This document shows positions 43,599 through 52,783 of a stretch of DNA of 64,000 bases, piece after piece (within the stretch, counting starts at the first letter, position 1; each line of letters starts with the position of its first letter). The position numbers and the translations under genes are program-made. The stretch comes from Ligilactobacillus apodemi DSM 16634 = JCM 16172 (GTDB lineage Bacteria > Bacillota > Bacilli > Lactobacillales > Lactobacillaceae): assembly GCF_001434405.1 (NCBI RefSeq), contig NZ_AZFT01000048.1:100517-164516 (forward strand), given 5' to 3'. The notes under the pieces are model-generated. The model was not told the origin of the DNA. It did no database searches and worked only from the letters and a program-made list of their open reading frames with translations.

Positions 43599-45311
43599 GT
43601 GAAAAAGCTCTCTCCAAGCCTTTCGAAATACCTACCTGGGCTTTTATTGATCGTAGGTGCGATCGTATTGGTGCTTCCTCAAGTAGTTACCCAACAGATG
43701 CTATTAGGATCAGACTCCATTTTTCACTATAATCGTTTTTATGAAGCTGCAATGCAGTTAAAAAATGGTAACTTACACTATTTTATTACAATGTATGGCT
43801 TTCAAGAATCTGGTCGCATTGTAAATGCTGTTTATGGGCCGGCTGTGGCTTATTTTAATGGGATCTTGTTGCTATTAGGAAAAACTTGGTTTAATTTTCA
43901 AATCATTTCAGATATAGCAGTTTACCTGTTAGCTGGGACCGGAATGTATTTACTTTTACGCAAGTGTGCGATTCGCCGAAGCTACAGTATTTTATTAGCG
44001 TTATTTTATTTGACGACTTACGCGATCCAGTATTGGACCATTTCCCAAGCTTTTTCAGGTTGGGCTGCGAGTCTATTACCTTTTTGTTTATTTCCGATCG
44101 TAACTTTTGTGAGAAAAAAAGAGGTAAATATTTTAGAACTCGCAATTTGCACGGCGTTGATGATCCAAACGCATTTTTTGACAAGTCTATTTGTGATCAT
44201 GATCTATGTACCGTGTTTTGGTTATGCCTTTTTTAAAACTGATAAACGGGGTAAGCTACTTGGTAAATTGTGTTTAGCAATTGGCTTATTCCTTTTATTA
44301 ACGGCCAATATTTGGGCGGGGTTATTAGAAGTTAATTTAAGCAATAAGATTCTTTCGCCCTTCATCAATAAAAATATGTATGGTACGGCGATCTCGCTTA
44401 ATGGATACCGCTTAACTAATTGGTTAGCGCCAATCGCACTTGTCTTTTTTGGCGCTTTACAAATTATTTTGTTAGTCAAATATTGGAAAAAAATATCAGC
44501 TTTAAATCGGCTCGTTTCACTTGAAGCATTAGTATTTTTAGTCTTATCTTCCAAATTATTACCATGGAAATGGCTTAGCGTAAATGTGCCCGGAGTTGAT
44601 ATTTTGCAATTCCCATTCCGCTTTTTTGTGCCTTATATCGTTTTACTGATCATTTCGATCGGATTATTTTTTATGGAATTGGGTTGGTCAAAAAAGAAGG
44701 TTTTAGTAGCACTTAGTGTGATCGTAATTGCATCATTTGGGCAAGCAATGTACAACTTAAATACTGCTTTGAGCAAGTGGGATAATGCGACAGAGTTTAT
44801 GTACCATAAAAATACACTATATTTTAACGATGATGTCCAAGATATCAAAAATTCATTCTTTAGTACGGATCTTTCGTTGGGATTGAAGTATGTTCAAAAA
44901 TCAACCCCTGATTACTTGCCACTCTATACTGATACTACGGATCCACGAAAAGTTCATGGGTACCATAATTATCATTGGCAAGTTATTCAAAAAGAAGTTG
45001 TATTTAGAAAAATAGCAACTAAAAATGGGTTAGTTGTTAAATGGAAAGCTAAAAAAGCAAAGCAAATTACCCTTCCGGTAGTGGGCTATAGTCATACAGA
45101 AGTAACGCTGAATGGCAAAAAATTGAAGTCAAGTGAAGTTAAACATACGACGATCGGGATGATAAAAGTTAACCAGAAAAAAGGTAAAAACACTTTAGTA
45201 CTTTCCTATCATCCGGCTAAACTCGTTAATTGGGCGATCATTTTGACCCCATTTATTTGGGTGATTTGTGGGGGAATAATATTAGTAAAAAGGTTCAGGG
45301 GAAATAAATGA
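43599..45311 (+). CDS. Polytopic membrane protein, PTPS-related/YfhO-like
   Basis: Protein of 570 residues with roughly eleven hydrophobic segments in the first 390 residues, then a ~150-residue extracytoplasmic part and a last membrane segment before KRFRGNK. The first loop, LGSDSIFHYNRFYEAAMQLKNGNLHYF, carries an acidic DS pair as in GT-C glycosyltransferases. This layout matches the '6-pyruvoyl-tetrahydropterin synthase-related' membrane family of Firmicutes, likely envelope polysaccharide related (inference). GTG start; overlaps the next gene by four bases (ATGA). Confidence 0.65.
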   Translation: MKKLSPSLSKYLPGLLLIVGAIVLVLPQVVTQQMLLGSDSIFHYNRFYEAAMQLKNGNLHYFITMYGFQESGRIVNAVYGPAVAYFNGILLLLGKTWFNFQIISDIAVYLLAGTGMYLLLRKCAIRRSYSILLALFYLTTYAIQYWTISQAFSGWAASLLPFCLFPIVTFVRKKEVNILELAICTALMIQTHFLTSLFVIMIYVPCFGYAFFKTDKRGKLLGKLCLAIGLFLLLTANIWAGLLEVNLSNKILSPFINKNMYGTAISLNGYRLTNWLAPIALVFFGALQIILLVKYWKKISALNRLVSLEALVFLVLSSKLLPWKWLSVNVPGVDILQFPFRFFVPYIVLLIISIGLFFMELGWSKKKVLVALSVIVIASFGQAMYNLNTALSKWDNATEFMYHKNTLYFNDDVQDIKNSFFSTDLSLGLKYVQKSTPDYLPLYTDTTDPRKVHGYHNYHWQVIQKEVVFRKIATKNGLVVKWKAKKAKQITLPVVGYSHTEVTLNGKKLKSSEVKHTTIGMIKVNQKKGKNTLVLSYHPAKLVNWAIILTPFIWVICGGIILVKRFRGNK

Positions 45312-45835
45312 CAAGAAATTTGATCATCTCAGTATTAGTGAGTCTAGATGGTTATATTGCTGATAGTGATGGTAGTGTTTTAAAGTTAGAGCAGCTCTAT
45401 CATGATCATTTGCCGGCTGGCTTGGGGGATTGGCGTGTGCCTAAGGGATTTGATACGATCTTGACGGGGAAAAATGCTTATCAAGCATATTACAGTAGTT
45501 TAGCGCAATTAAAAAACAAGCAGTTGATCATTTTGACACATGATAAAATTTTTAAGCACAGTGCTAATGCGCATCTCTATGCAGGAGATATTGTGACTTT
45601 AATTAAAAAATTACAACAACAAAAAGGTAAAGATATTTGGCTTTTTGGTGGAAGTCAAGTGATCAATCAACTCACCAGTAAAAACTTGGTAGATCAGATC
45701 AGATTGGTCACGTTACCACTCAATTTGGGCAGTGGGATCAAATTATTTGATCCTAAGTTGCCAGCACCACAAGTCAGTTTGGAGAATATGGAAGTTAAAC
45801 ACGAAGTTACGTATTCTATTTGGAAAAAGTTGTAA
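45308..45835 (+). CDS. RibD C-terminal/dihydrofolate reductase-like protein
   Basis: Protein of 175 residues. LIISVLVSLDGYIADSDGSV at the N-terminus and IWLFGGSQVINQL near 118 are typical of the RibD_C/DHFR-like fold, which reduces a pteridine or ribityl-pyrimidine substrate with NADPH. Not part of a riboflavin operon here; the substrate is unknown. Coupled to the membrane-protein gene upstream. Confidence 0.82.
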   Translation: MTRNLIISVLVSLDGYIADSDGSVLKLEQLYHDHLPAGLGDWRVPKGFDTILTGKNAYQAYYSSLAQLKNKQLIILTHDKIFKHSANAHLYAGDIVTLIKKLQQQKGKDIWLFGGSQVINQLTSKNLVDQIRLVTLPLNLGSGIKLFDPKLPAPQVSLENMEVKHEVTYSIWKKL

Positions 45836-45852
45836 ATGGAGGGGCGTGGCAG

Positions 45853-46626
45853 ATGGATAAGAAAGAAAAACAGGCATTGGGACATAAAGCAATGAATCTG
45901 TATCAGATCGAGATGCTACATCTAGAACAATCTTCACAGTTGATCAGTGAATTGTTACCAGAAACAGACAATCCTAAGAATAGTAAGACCCAAATCTTTG
46001 TAGAAAAAGAAAATTTTTTAGAACGTTTGCAAAAATTGCCGATAACAAAAAAGGTTGGCTTGATGGATTTTGCTGATCCCGCTAAGTTAGGGCATGACTT
46101 TATGACGGAAGGAAATTTTCGAGAACAAATGATTTGTCGGAATAGCTTTTTATATCCCGAACTGCGTAAGTATCGGCAGAGTTATTATTACAAAAATAAA
46201 TTAGCTTCAAAAAAAGGTTATTATTCTGACGCTTTGATCTATGCAAAAAATATTAAGTTTTTACGTGGACCAAAAGAAGATAAGATCTTACCTAACACAC
46301 GGTATGCTGATGTGGCTGTGATCGCTGCGCCTAATGTGAAGTTGATCTCAGAAAAGACTAACCATCTTCCTGCTAAAACGCAGTTAGAAAATGTGTTTAG
46401 GCGCAGGATCACGCAAACTTTGCGAGCTTTTAAGCAGGCTAAAGTAAATATTTTAATTTTAGGAGCTTTTGGCTGTGAAATGTTTGGTAATGATCCTAAA
46501 ATGGTAGCACCGCTTTTTAAACATTGCTTAGAAAAGCCAGAATTTCAAGGTTTTTTTGAACAAATATACTTTGATATTTTTACAAATAACGTTGCTTTAC
46601 AAGCCTTTAAAGATGTGTTTAATTAG
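45853..46626 (+). CDS. TIGR02452-like PARG-fold protein with altered catalytic motif
   Basis: Protein of 257 residues resembling microbial poly(ADP-ribose) glycohydrolase-like (DUF2263/TIGR02452) proteins: REQMICRNSFLYPEL near 95, a Y-SDALIYAKNIKFLRG strand, DVAVIAAPNV near 148, and the late ILGAFGCEMFGNDPKMVAPLFKHCL. The usual GGG-x-QEE signature is not there; the corresponding stretch reads ADPAKLGHDFMTEGNFREQ. It may have lost hydrolase activity or bind another ligand. Start at ATG 45853 with GGAGGGG eight bases upstream. Third gene of the small operon; its stop lies in the terminator stem. Confidence 0.7.
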   Translation: MDKKEKQALGHKAMNLYQIEMLHLEQSSQLISELLPETDNPKNSKTQIFVEKENFLERLQKLPITKKVGLMDFADPAKLGHDFMTEGNFREQMICRNSFLYPELRKYRQSYYYKNKLASKKGYYSDALIYAKNIKFLRGPKEDKILPNTRYADVAVIAAPNVKLISEKTNHLPAKTQLENVFRRRITQTLRAFKQAKVNILILGAFGCEMFGNDPKMVAPLFKHCLEKPEFQGFFEQIYFDIFTNNVALQAFKDVFN

Positions 46627-46668
46627 ATATAAAAAGAGGGGAGATGTCCCCTCTTTTTATATCTAATT
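46621..46668. terminator. Bidirectional-looking terminator with 21-bp perfect arms
   Basis: AATTAGATATAAAAAGAGGGG and its exact complement with an AGATGT loop; the stem contains the TAG of the PARG-like gene. The 3' arm includes TTTTTATAT. Confidence 0.85.
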
Positions 46669-46774
46669 ATGATAGTTATGTAATAAAATTTGTTATAATT
46701 GTAAGGGAAGTTGACAATTGATTAGTCAGAGGGTAAGATAGCAATACAATTAATTCCCAGAAAGGAAGGTTAAT

Positions 46775-48511
46775 ATGCTCAAATTAGTCAAAAACCGGCT
46801 CTCATGGTGGGCGGTTTTAGCAGCCGTGTTATTTTTACTAGTTCAAGTTATTTGTGACTTGAATTTGCCGGCCTTGACCTCAGATATGATCAATAATGGT
46901 GTGGCTAAAGGCGACACTAATTATATTTGGAAAATTGGGGGCGAAATGCTGATCATCGCCGGCATTGGCTTATTGGCAGCCGTCGGAAACGTCTATTTTG
47001 CAGCAACTCAAGCCCAAAAAGCTGGTGCAAAAATCAGAGCTGACATTTTTAAAAAGGTTTTGAGTTTTAGCGGACGTGAGATCGATCAATTTGGGGCATC
47101 GTCATTGATCACACGAACAACTAACGATATTTTACAAATTCAAAACGTCTTGATCATGTTATTTCGGATGATGTTGATGTCACCGTTAATGTTGATCGGG
47201 GCAAGTTTTATGGCATACCAAAGTGAAAAAAGACTTACTGGTGTGTTCTTAGTTTCAATTCCACTATTATTGATCGCAATTGCGATCGTAATGTATTTAG
47301 CAGTTCCACTCTTTAAGAGTTTGCAAAAGAAAATTGATAAGATCAATTTAACGTTTAGAGAAGGTTTAACTGGGGTCAGAGTTATTCGGGCATTTAGACG
47401 TGATGATTTTGAACAAAAACGTTTTGATCAAGCCAATAAAGACTACACCCAAACTGGGGTTAAAGTATTTAGTCTGGTTTCGATCATGTCACCGGTGATG
47501 ACTTTGATCTTGAGCGGGACTAACATGGGAATCGTTTGGTTTGGTGCGCAATTGATCGGGGATCGTTCAATGGGCGTTGGTAATTTAGTTTCGTTTATGA
47601 CTTACGCTAACATGATCTTGTTTAGTTTCATGATGCTTTCAATGGTCTTTGTTTTCCTTCCTCGGGCTCAAGCAGCCGCTGCTCGGATCAATGAAGTTTT
47701 AGCAATGCCACTTTCGATTCCTGGAACTAAGCATGTTACAGCTGAGTTGAACGCAGAACAACCAAGTAGTTTAGCTTTTGAACATGTTGATTTTAGATAT
47801 GAAAATGCTGAAAATTTGGCATTATCAAATGTTGATTTTAAAGCAAAAGCTGGCCAAATGGTTGCAATCATCGGGGGGACTGGGTCGGGTAAATCGACCT
47901 TAGTTAATTTAATTCCCCGGTTATATGATCCAACTGCAGGTGAAATCAAGGTCAATGGGGTAAATATTGCCGATATTTCCCAGGAAAATTTGCATGAACA
48001 TGTCTCATTTGTGCAACAAAAAGCAGTTCTTTTTAAAGGAACGATCAAGAGTAATCTTCAATTTGGGGATGAAAATGCGACCGAAGAAGAAATGTGGCAT
48101 GCGTTAGAGTTAGCTCAAGCGAAGGATTTTGTTGCCGAATTACCTGATGGCTTAGATTCAGTGGTCGAGCAAGGTGGCGATAACTTCTCTGGTGGACAAA
48201 AACAACGGTTGGCGATTGCACGTGCTTTGATGAAAAAAGCAGCTGTTTATGTGTTTGATGATTCGTTTTCAGCCCTTGATTTTAAGACTGATGCTAAGTT
48301 ACGGGCCGGCTTAAAGCAAGATCCTGTAATTCAAAAAAGTGTGATCGTGATCGTTGCGCAACGTGTTTCGACCGTTACTGCAGCAGATGAGATCATTGTT
48401 TTAGATGAAGGTAGAGTTGTCGGTCAAGGCACACATGAAGAACTTGAAAAACACAATAAAACATACAAAGAGATTGTTGACTCTCAATTAAAGAAAGGGG
48501 ATGAACACTAA
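46775..48511 (+). CDS. Heterodimeric ABC multidrug exporter, subunit 1
   Basis: Half-transporter of 578 residues: six-helix exporter domain (1-320), then a nucleotide-binding domain with Walker A GGTGSGKST, signature FSGGQKQR and Walker B VYVFDDSFSALD. The residue after Walker B is Asp, not the catalytic Glu, and the H-loop region reads VAQRVST without His. This is the degenerate-site partner of an LmrCD/BmrCD-type pair. It overlaps subunit 2 by one base (TAATG). AAAGGAAGG before the ATG. Substrate not predictable. Confidence 0.9.
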   Translation: MLKLVKNRLSWWAVLAAVLFLLVQVICDLNLPALTSDMINNGVAKGDTNYIWKIGGEMLIIAGIGLLAAVGNVYFAATQAQKAGAKIRADIFKKVLSFSGREIDQFGASSLITRTTNDILQIQNVLIMLFRMMLMSPLMLIGASFMAYQSEKRLTGVFLVSIPLLLIAIAIVMYLAVPLFKSLQKKIDKINLTFREGLTGVRVIRAFRRDDFEQKRFDQANKDYTQTGVKVFSLVSIMSPVMTLILSGTNMGIVWFGAQLIGDRSMGVGNLVSFMTYANMILFSFMMLSMVFVFLPRAQAAAARINEVLAMPLSIPGTKHVTAELNAEQPSSLAFEHVDFRYENAENLALSNVDFKAKAGQMVAIIGGTGSGKSTLVNLIPRLYDPTAGEIKVNGVNIADISQENLHEHVSFVQQKAVLFKGTIKSNLQFGDENATEEEMWHALELAQAKDFVAELPDGLDSVVEQGGDNFSGGQKQRLAIARALMKKAAVYVFDDSFSALDFKTDAKLRAGLKQDPVIQKSVIVIVAQRVSTVTAADEIIVLDEGRVVGQGTHEELEKHNKTYKEIVDSQLKKGDEH

Positions 48512-50364
48512 TGCATGGACCAGGACCAAGACCAGGTGGCGCAAATGGAAAAAGTAAAAAAGCTAAAAACTTTTGGGAGACTACCTTTAGATTGATCAAT
48601 TACATGAATCCGTGGAAATGGGCATTGATATTGGTGATCATCTTTGCGATTGCTTCGGTTATTTTTCAAACGATCACACCTAAGATCTTAGGGCAAGCAA
48701 CTACCGAGATCTACAACGGTCTATTGCAAGGTTACCAGCAAATAAAAGCAGGTAAGCATGTAACTAGTTTCCCGATTGATTTTGATGCGATCAAGAAGAT
48801 TTTACTGACAGTTGGTATTTTTTATCTCTTGGCTGCAGTATTAGGGTTAGCGCAACAATTGATCATGGCAAATGTTTCTCAAAAAATCGTTTATAAGTTG
48901 CGTAAAGATTTAAAAGAAAAAATGCAACGTTTACCGATCTCATATTATGATACGCACTCTAATGGTGATATCATGTCACGTGCGGTCAACGATATGGATA
49001 ACATTGGTGGGACTTTACAACAAAGTTTGACGCAGTTAGTCACAAGTACTGTGACCTTTATTGCGGTTTTGATCATGATGCTTTCGATCAGTTGGAAATT
49101 GACCTTGATTGCTTGCATCACTGTTCCACTAAGTGTCGTGGTCGTCTCGCTTGTAGCACCACGTTCGCAAAAACATTTTGCAACGCAACAACAAAGTTTA
49201 GGACAATTGAATAACTATGTTGAAGAAGATTATTCGGGACACACTGTTGTCAAAACTTTTAATAAGTCAGAGCAAATGATCGCCGAATTTGAAGCGGAAA
49301 ATGAACGTTATTACCAAGCTTCTTGGCGTGCGCAGTTTATTTCAGGGTTGATCATGCCATGTATGAACTTAGTTAAAAATATTGGTTATGTTTTAGTTGC
49401 GGTAGTTGGTGGTTTGCAAGTTGCCAATGGGACGATGACTTTAGGTAATGTGCAAGCATTCCTTCAATACGTCAACCAATTTACACAACCAATCACACAA
49501 CTTTCTAACCTTGCAAATACGATCCAATCAACGATCGTATCGGCAGAACGGATCTTTGAAGTTTTGGATGAACCTGAACTTGAGCCAGCAAAGACAACTA
49601 AACCTGATGTTGAAACAGCTGCTAAGATCGAATTTGATCACGTAAAATTTGGTTATACTAAAGACAAGATCTTAATGAACGACTTTAGTTTTAAAGCTTT
49701 ACCTGGACAAAAGATCGCGATCGTTGGGCCGACTGGAGCTGGGAAGACGACGATGATCAATTTGTTGGAGCGCTTTTATGATATCAATGATGGTGCAATC
49801 AGATTAGATGGGAAAGATACGCGTAAATTTACACGTTATGATCTTCGCGGACATTTTGCGATGGTGCTCCAAGATACGTGGCTCTTTACGGGAAGCATCT
49901 ATGATAACATCAAGTATGGACGTGAAGACGCAACTAAAGAAGATGTTATTAGAGCCGCTAAAGCAGCCCATGTCGATGCTTTTGTGCGCCAATTGCCACA
50001 TGGCTATGACACGATTTTAAATGAAGATGCTTCAAACATTTCGCAAGGACAACGCCAATTGATCACGATCGCACGGGCCTTTTTAGCGGACCCAGAAATT
50101 TTGATCTTGGATGAAGCAACTAGTTCGGTCGACACCAGAACAGAAGTCTTGATCCAACAAGCAATGGAACGTTTATTATGTGATCGGACAAGTTTTGTGG
50201 TGGCGCACCGTCTTTCAACGATCAAGGATGCAGATAATATCATTGTGATGAATCATGGTTCGATCGTTGAAACTGGTGATCATCGTGAGTTGATGAAAAA
50301 AGGTGGCTTTTATGCTGATCTTTATAACAGTCAATTTGCCGATGAAATTCCAGCCCTTAGTTAA
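48511..50364 (+). CDS. Heterodimeric ABC multidrug exporter, subunit 2
   Basis: Half-transporter of 617 residues. A Gly/Pro-rich start MHGPGPRPGGANGKSKKAKN precedes the six-helix domain (about 30-340). NBD: Walker A GPTGAGKTT, signature ISQGQRQ in place of LSGGQ, Walker B ILILDEATSSVD with catalytic Glu, H-loop VAHRLST. Together with subunit 1 it gives one consensus and one degenerate ATP site, as in LmrCD and BmrCD. A terminator follows. Confidence 0.92.
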   Translation: MHGPGPRPGGANGKSKKAKNFWETTFRLINYMNPWKWALILVIIFAIASVIFQTITPKILGQATTEIYNGLLQGYQQIKAGKHVTSFPIDFDAIKKILLTVGIFYLLAAVLGLAQQLIMANVSQKIVYKLRKDLKEKMQRLPISYYDTHSNGDIMSRAVNDMDNIGGTLQQSLTQLVTSTVTFIAVLIMMLSISWKLTLIACITVPLSVVVVSLVAPRSQKHFATQQQSLGQLNNYVEEDYSGHTVVKTFNKSEQMIAEFEAENERYYQASWRAQFISGLIMPCMNLVKNIGYVLVAVVGGLQVANGTMTLGNVQAFLQYVNQFTQPITQLSNLANTIQSTIVSAERIFEVLDEPELEPAKTTKPDVETAAKIEFDHVKFGYTKDKILMNDFSFKALPGQKIAIVGPTGAGKTTMINLLERFYDINDGAIRLDGKDTRKFTRYDLRGHFAMVLQDTWLFTGSIYDNIKYGREDATKEDVIRAAKAAHVDAFVRQLPHGYDTILNEDASNISQGQRQLITIARAFLADPEILILDEATSSVDTRTEVLIQQAMERLLCDRTSFVVAHRLSTIKDADNIIVMNHGSIVETGDHRELMKKGGFYADLYNSQFADEIPALS

Positions 50365-50374
50365 TATCACTAGT

Positions 50375-50423
50375 AAAAAAGACCTATTACTAACATTGAT
50401 AAAATGTAGTAGTGGGTCTTTTT
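50375..50423 (+). terminator. Terminator of the ABC exporter operon
   Basis: AAAAAGACC-A-TACTA pairs with TAGTAGTGGGTCTTTTT, loop of about 14 bases. Confidence 0.8.
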
Positions 50424-50518
50424 AGTGTACCTTTTGTGGGGCAAAGACTGACTAACAGCGAAAAAATGCATACGATATACATGGTAGTTGTAAAAGATAG
50501 TGCAAAATGGAGGATAAG

Positions 50519-50863
50519 TTGAAAAAGAGATTTATCGTGATCTTGTTGGCATTGTTATTAGTATTAGTTGGTGTTAGGACAAAGAAAGTATTTGCGATAA
50601 GGTGTGAAACCCAAAAAGCGCGACAGATAGCTTTTTTGCAGGCGCATGAAAAAGAAATGACAGCTTATATCAGAAATCGCAGTAGTTATGTGATACAACA
50701 AGGATACAGTGTGGAAAAAGTTAGCTATAATTGGGACTCAGTACGAGTAGTTCAACGTAAAGTATTTGGTCCAAAAATGCTAGCACTTGAAGTTACGGTT
50801 TTTGATGATGGTACTGAATTAGATGTTTTTGAAATATATATTACGCCGGATAATATTAGTTAA
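50519..50863 (+). CDS. Small secreted or anchored protein of unknown function
   Basis: About 114 residues. From TTG 50519 it reads (M)KKRFIVILLALLLVLVGVR, an N-terminal export signal, with possible cleavage after KKVFA. GGAGG lies five bases before this TTG; the ATG at 50507 overlaps that site and is rejected. The exported part is basic then acidic, with SYVIQQGYSVEKVSYNW and VTVFDDGTELDVFEIY, strand-rich. No family recognised. Own terminator downstream, no obvious partner. Confidence 0.6.
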   Translation: MKKRFIVILLALLLVLVGVRTKKVFAIRCETQKARQIAFLQAHEKEMTAYIRNRSSYVIQQGYSVEKVSYNWDSVRVVQRKVFGPKMLALEVTVFDDGTELDVFEIYITPDNIS

Positions 50864-50895
50864 CCTACTAAAATAAAAAAGCTCGACTAGTTGCC

Positions 50896-50946
50896 AAATA
50901 TCGCCTAAACATTAGTTCTCTAGCTAATAATTGGGCGGTATTTTTT
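50896..50946 (+). terminator. Terminator of the small secreted-protein gene
   Basis: AAATATCGCCTAA pairs with TTGGGCGGTATTT (two G-U), with an inner ATTAG/CTAAT hairpin, then TTTTTT. Confidence 0.8.
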
Positions 50947-50953
50947 AGTAAAC

Positions 50954-50992
50954 AAAAAAACTGAGTAATGATAAATAGCTATCATTACTCAG
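50954..50992 (-). terminator. Terminator of the betaine transporter operon
   Basis: CTGAGTAATGATA and its exact complement around a 6-base loop; on the minus strand the T-run 50960-50954 follows. Confidence 0.85.
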
Positions 50993-51017
50993 CAAGTCTT
51001 TTGGTTAAAGTGATGTG

Positions 51018-51923
51018 TTATTTATTAAGCAAATCGGAAATAGAATTGATATTTGTCATATATGTCGGTACTGCTAAACCAGTCTTAGCACCTTCCATAT
51101 TTGTTCGGACATCGATATATTTGCCTTTAAATGATTTTGCGTAGGCACTGTGCGTGGTTGGAAGCCAAGCGCTAAGTGATGCATCGACCGCACCAGTAGC
51201 AACCGCAGTCCACATTGGTTGAGCGTCCATTGAGCGGATCGTAACTTTATAGCCTTTAGATTCTAAAGCTTGCTTAGCAACATTGGCACTAGCAATTTCA
51301 GAATCCCAGGCAACGTATGCTAGCGTGACCTTTTTCCCGTTACCATTAGGCACATTTTTGAGCCATTCTTTGAGCTGCTTAGGATGCTTTTTGAGATAAT
51401 CTTTAGCAGCCTGGGTAGCATCAGCACCTTCATTTATTTGTAGCATGACCTCACTCATTTGATCAGAAGTCCAATTGAAGTTTTCTAAAAATTGATAAAA
51501 CCCGGGTTCTTCTTTTTTCAAATTAAGGCGCGCGATCGTGTGGATCCCTTCGGCGTCACCATAAACTTTTTTAGGATCTTGCAAGAATTTCAATTTGTAC
51601 TTAGTAAACATCCAGTGTGGGATCCAACCGGTGACAACGATCGGCTGTTTGTTTTTGATTGCCTTATCTAAGACACTTGTCATTGCTGCCGTTGAACTAG
51701 TTTGTAATTGCCAATTTTTTTGTGCTAAACCATATTTTTCTAAGGCTGTCTGTGTATTTCCCATGATCCCAGCTCCAGCATCGATCCCAGTGATCGTATA
51801 ATTGATCTGAGGACCTAGTGGTTTTGAAGCATCGTATTTGGCGGTCGCTTGATTGCTACAACCGCTTAAAGTAAATACCAAAAGAGCTAGGAGTGGGAAA
51901 AAGATCTTTTTCAGTTTTTTCAC
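51018..51923 (-). CDS. opuAC: Glycine betaine/proline betaine-binding lipoprotein
   Basis: Substrate-binding protein of 301 residues. Lipoprotein signal ending LSGC with lipidated Cys22. The mature protein is OpuAC/ProX-like: VVTGWIPHWMFTKYKLKF near 91-108 supplies aromatic box residues, and later GAVDASLSAWLPTTH near 245. GTG start behind AGGGGG. Last gene of a three-gene operon read on the minus strand. Confidence 0.9.
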   Translation of the reverse strand: MKKLKKIFFPLLALLVFTLSGCSNQATAKYDASKPLGPQINYTITGIDAGAGIMGNTQTALEKYGLAQKNWQLQTSSTAAMTSVLDKAIKNKQPIVVTGWIPHWMFTKYKLKFLQDPKKVYGDAEGIHTIARLNLKKEEPGFYQFLENFNWTSDQMSEVMLQINEGADATQAAKDYLKKHPKQLKEWLKNVPNGNGKKVTLAYVAWDSEIASANVAKQALESKGYKVTIRSMDAQPMWTAVATGAVDASLSAWLPTTHSAYAKSFKGKYIDVRTNMEGAKTGLAVPTYMTNINSISDLLNK

Positions 51924-51934
51924 ACTATATCCCC

Positions 51935-52783
51935 CTATTTTTTCTTTTGATTACTTTGAAGTGAGTGACTCAAACGATCTAAAATAATAGCCAAAATAAC
52001 GATTGCTAATCCAGCAGTAAATCCGGCACCGGCGTTATTACGTCCGACAGCAAAGTAGACTTTATTCCCTAAACCTAAAGCACCGATCATTGAGGCGATA
52101 ACGACCATCGAAAGTGCTAGCATCAATGATTGGGTCACACCTGACATGATCGTATTGCGTGCGATCGGCAGTTGGAGTTTAAAAAGTTTTTGCCAACTGG
52201 TTGAACCATAAGAATCAGCCGCTTCGATCAATTCTTCAGGAACTTGACGGATCCCTAAATCAGTCATTCTAACTGTTGGTGGCATTGCAAAGATCACTGA
52301 GGCAATGACACCTGGAACAGTTCCGATCCCAAAGAAAGCAACCGCTGGAATCAAATAAACGAAGGCCGGCATAGTTTGCATGAAATCTAAGATCGGTTGG
52401 ACGATCATTTTGACTGTCTTACTTTTAGCCATCCAGATTCCCAGCGGAATACCAACGATATAAACTAATAAACAAGAGGTCAAAACAAGGGTCAAGGTTT
52501 GTGTCATATCGCGCCAGTAGCCCATGTTCCAAATAAAGAGTAATCCGACTAATTCTAAAGTTAATAGGCCCCATTTATTTTGACCACGGCGTAAGTAATA
52601 GGTGACTAAGAGTAAGATCAAAATGAAAAGCCAAATTGGAAAAAGATCAAAGAACCATTGAAAGGCATTAGCAATTGAAGAAATAAAATTGGAAATTGCA
52701 TTGAAAAAACCGGTAAATTGTGACAATTGATCAACCAAATCGTTGATCCAGTCTTCGAGGGGCAATTTTGGGATGTTAGGCAT
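51935..52783 (-). CDS. opuAB: Glycine betaine ABC transporter permease
   Basis: OpuAB/ProW-type permease of 282 residues, about seven hydrophobic segments, with the coupling loop IRQVPEELIEAADSYGSTSWQ near 190 and TFVIALSM-like C-terminal helices (LMLALSMVVIASMIG). Start at ATG 52783 with GAGGTGG upstream; the longer frame from 52798 overlaps that site. It overlaps the ATPase gene by eight bases. Confidence 0.9.
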   Translation of the reverse strand: MPNIPKLPLEDWINDLVDQLSQFTGFFNAISNFISSIANAFQWFFDLFPIWLFILILLLVTYYLRRGQNKWGLLTLELVGLLFIWNMGYWRDMTQTLTLVLTSCLLVYIVGIPLGIWMAKSKTVKMIVQPILDFMQTMPAFVYLIPAVAFFGIGTVPGVIASVIFAMPPTVRMTDLGIRQVPEELIEAADSYGSTSWQKLFKLQLPIARNTIMSGVTQSLMLALSMVVIASMIGALGLGNKVYFAVGRNNAGAGFTAGLAIVILAIILDRLSHSLQSNQKKK

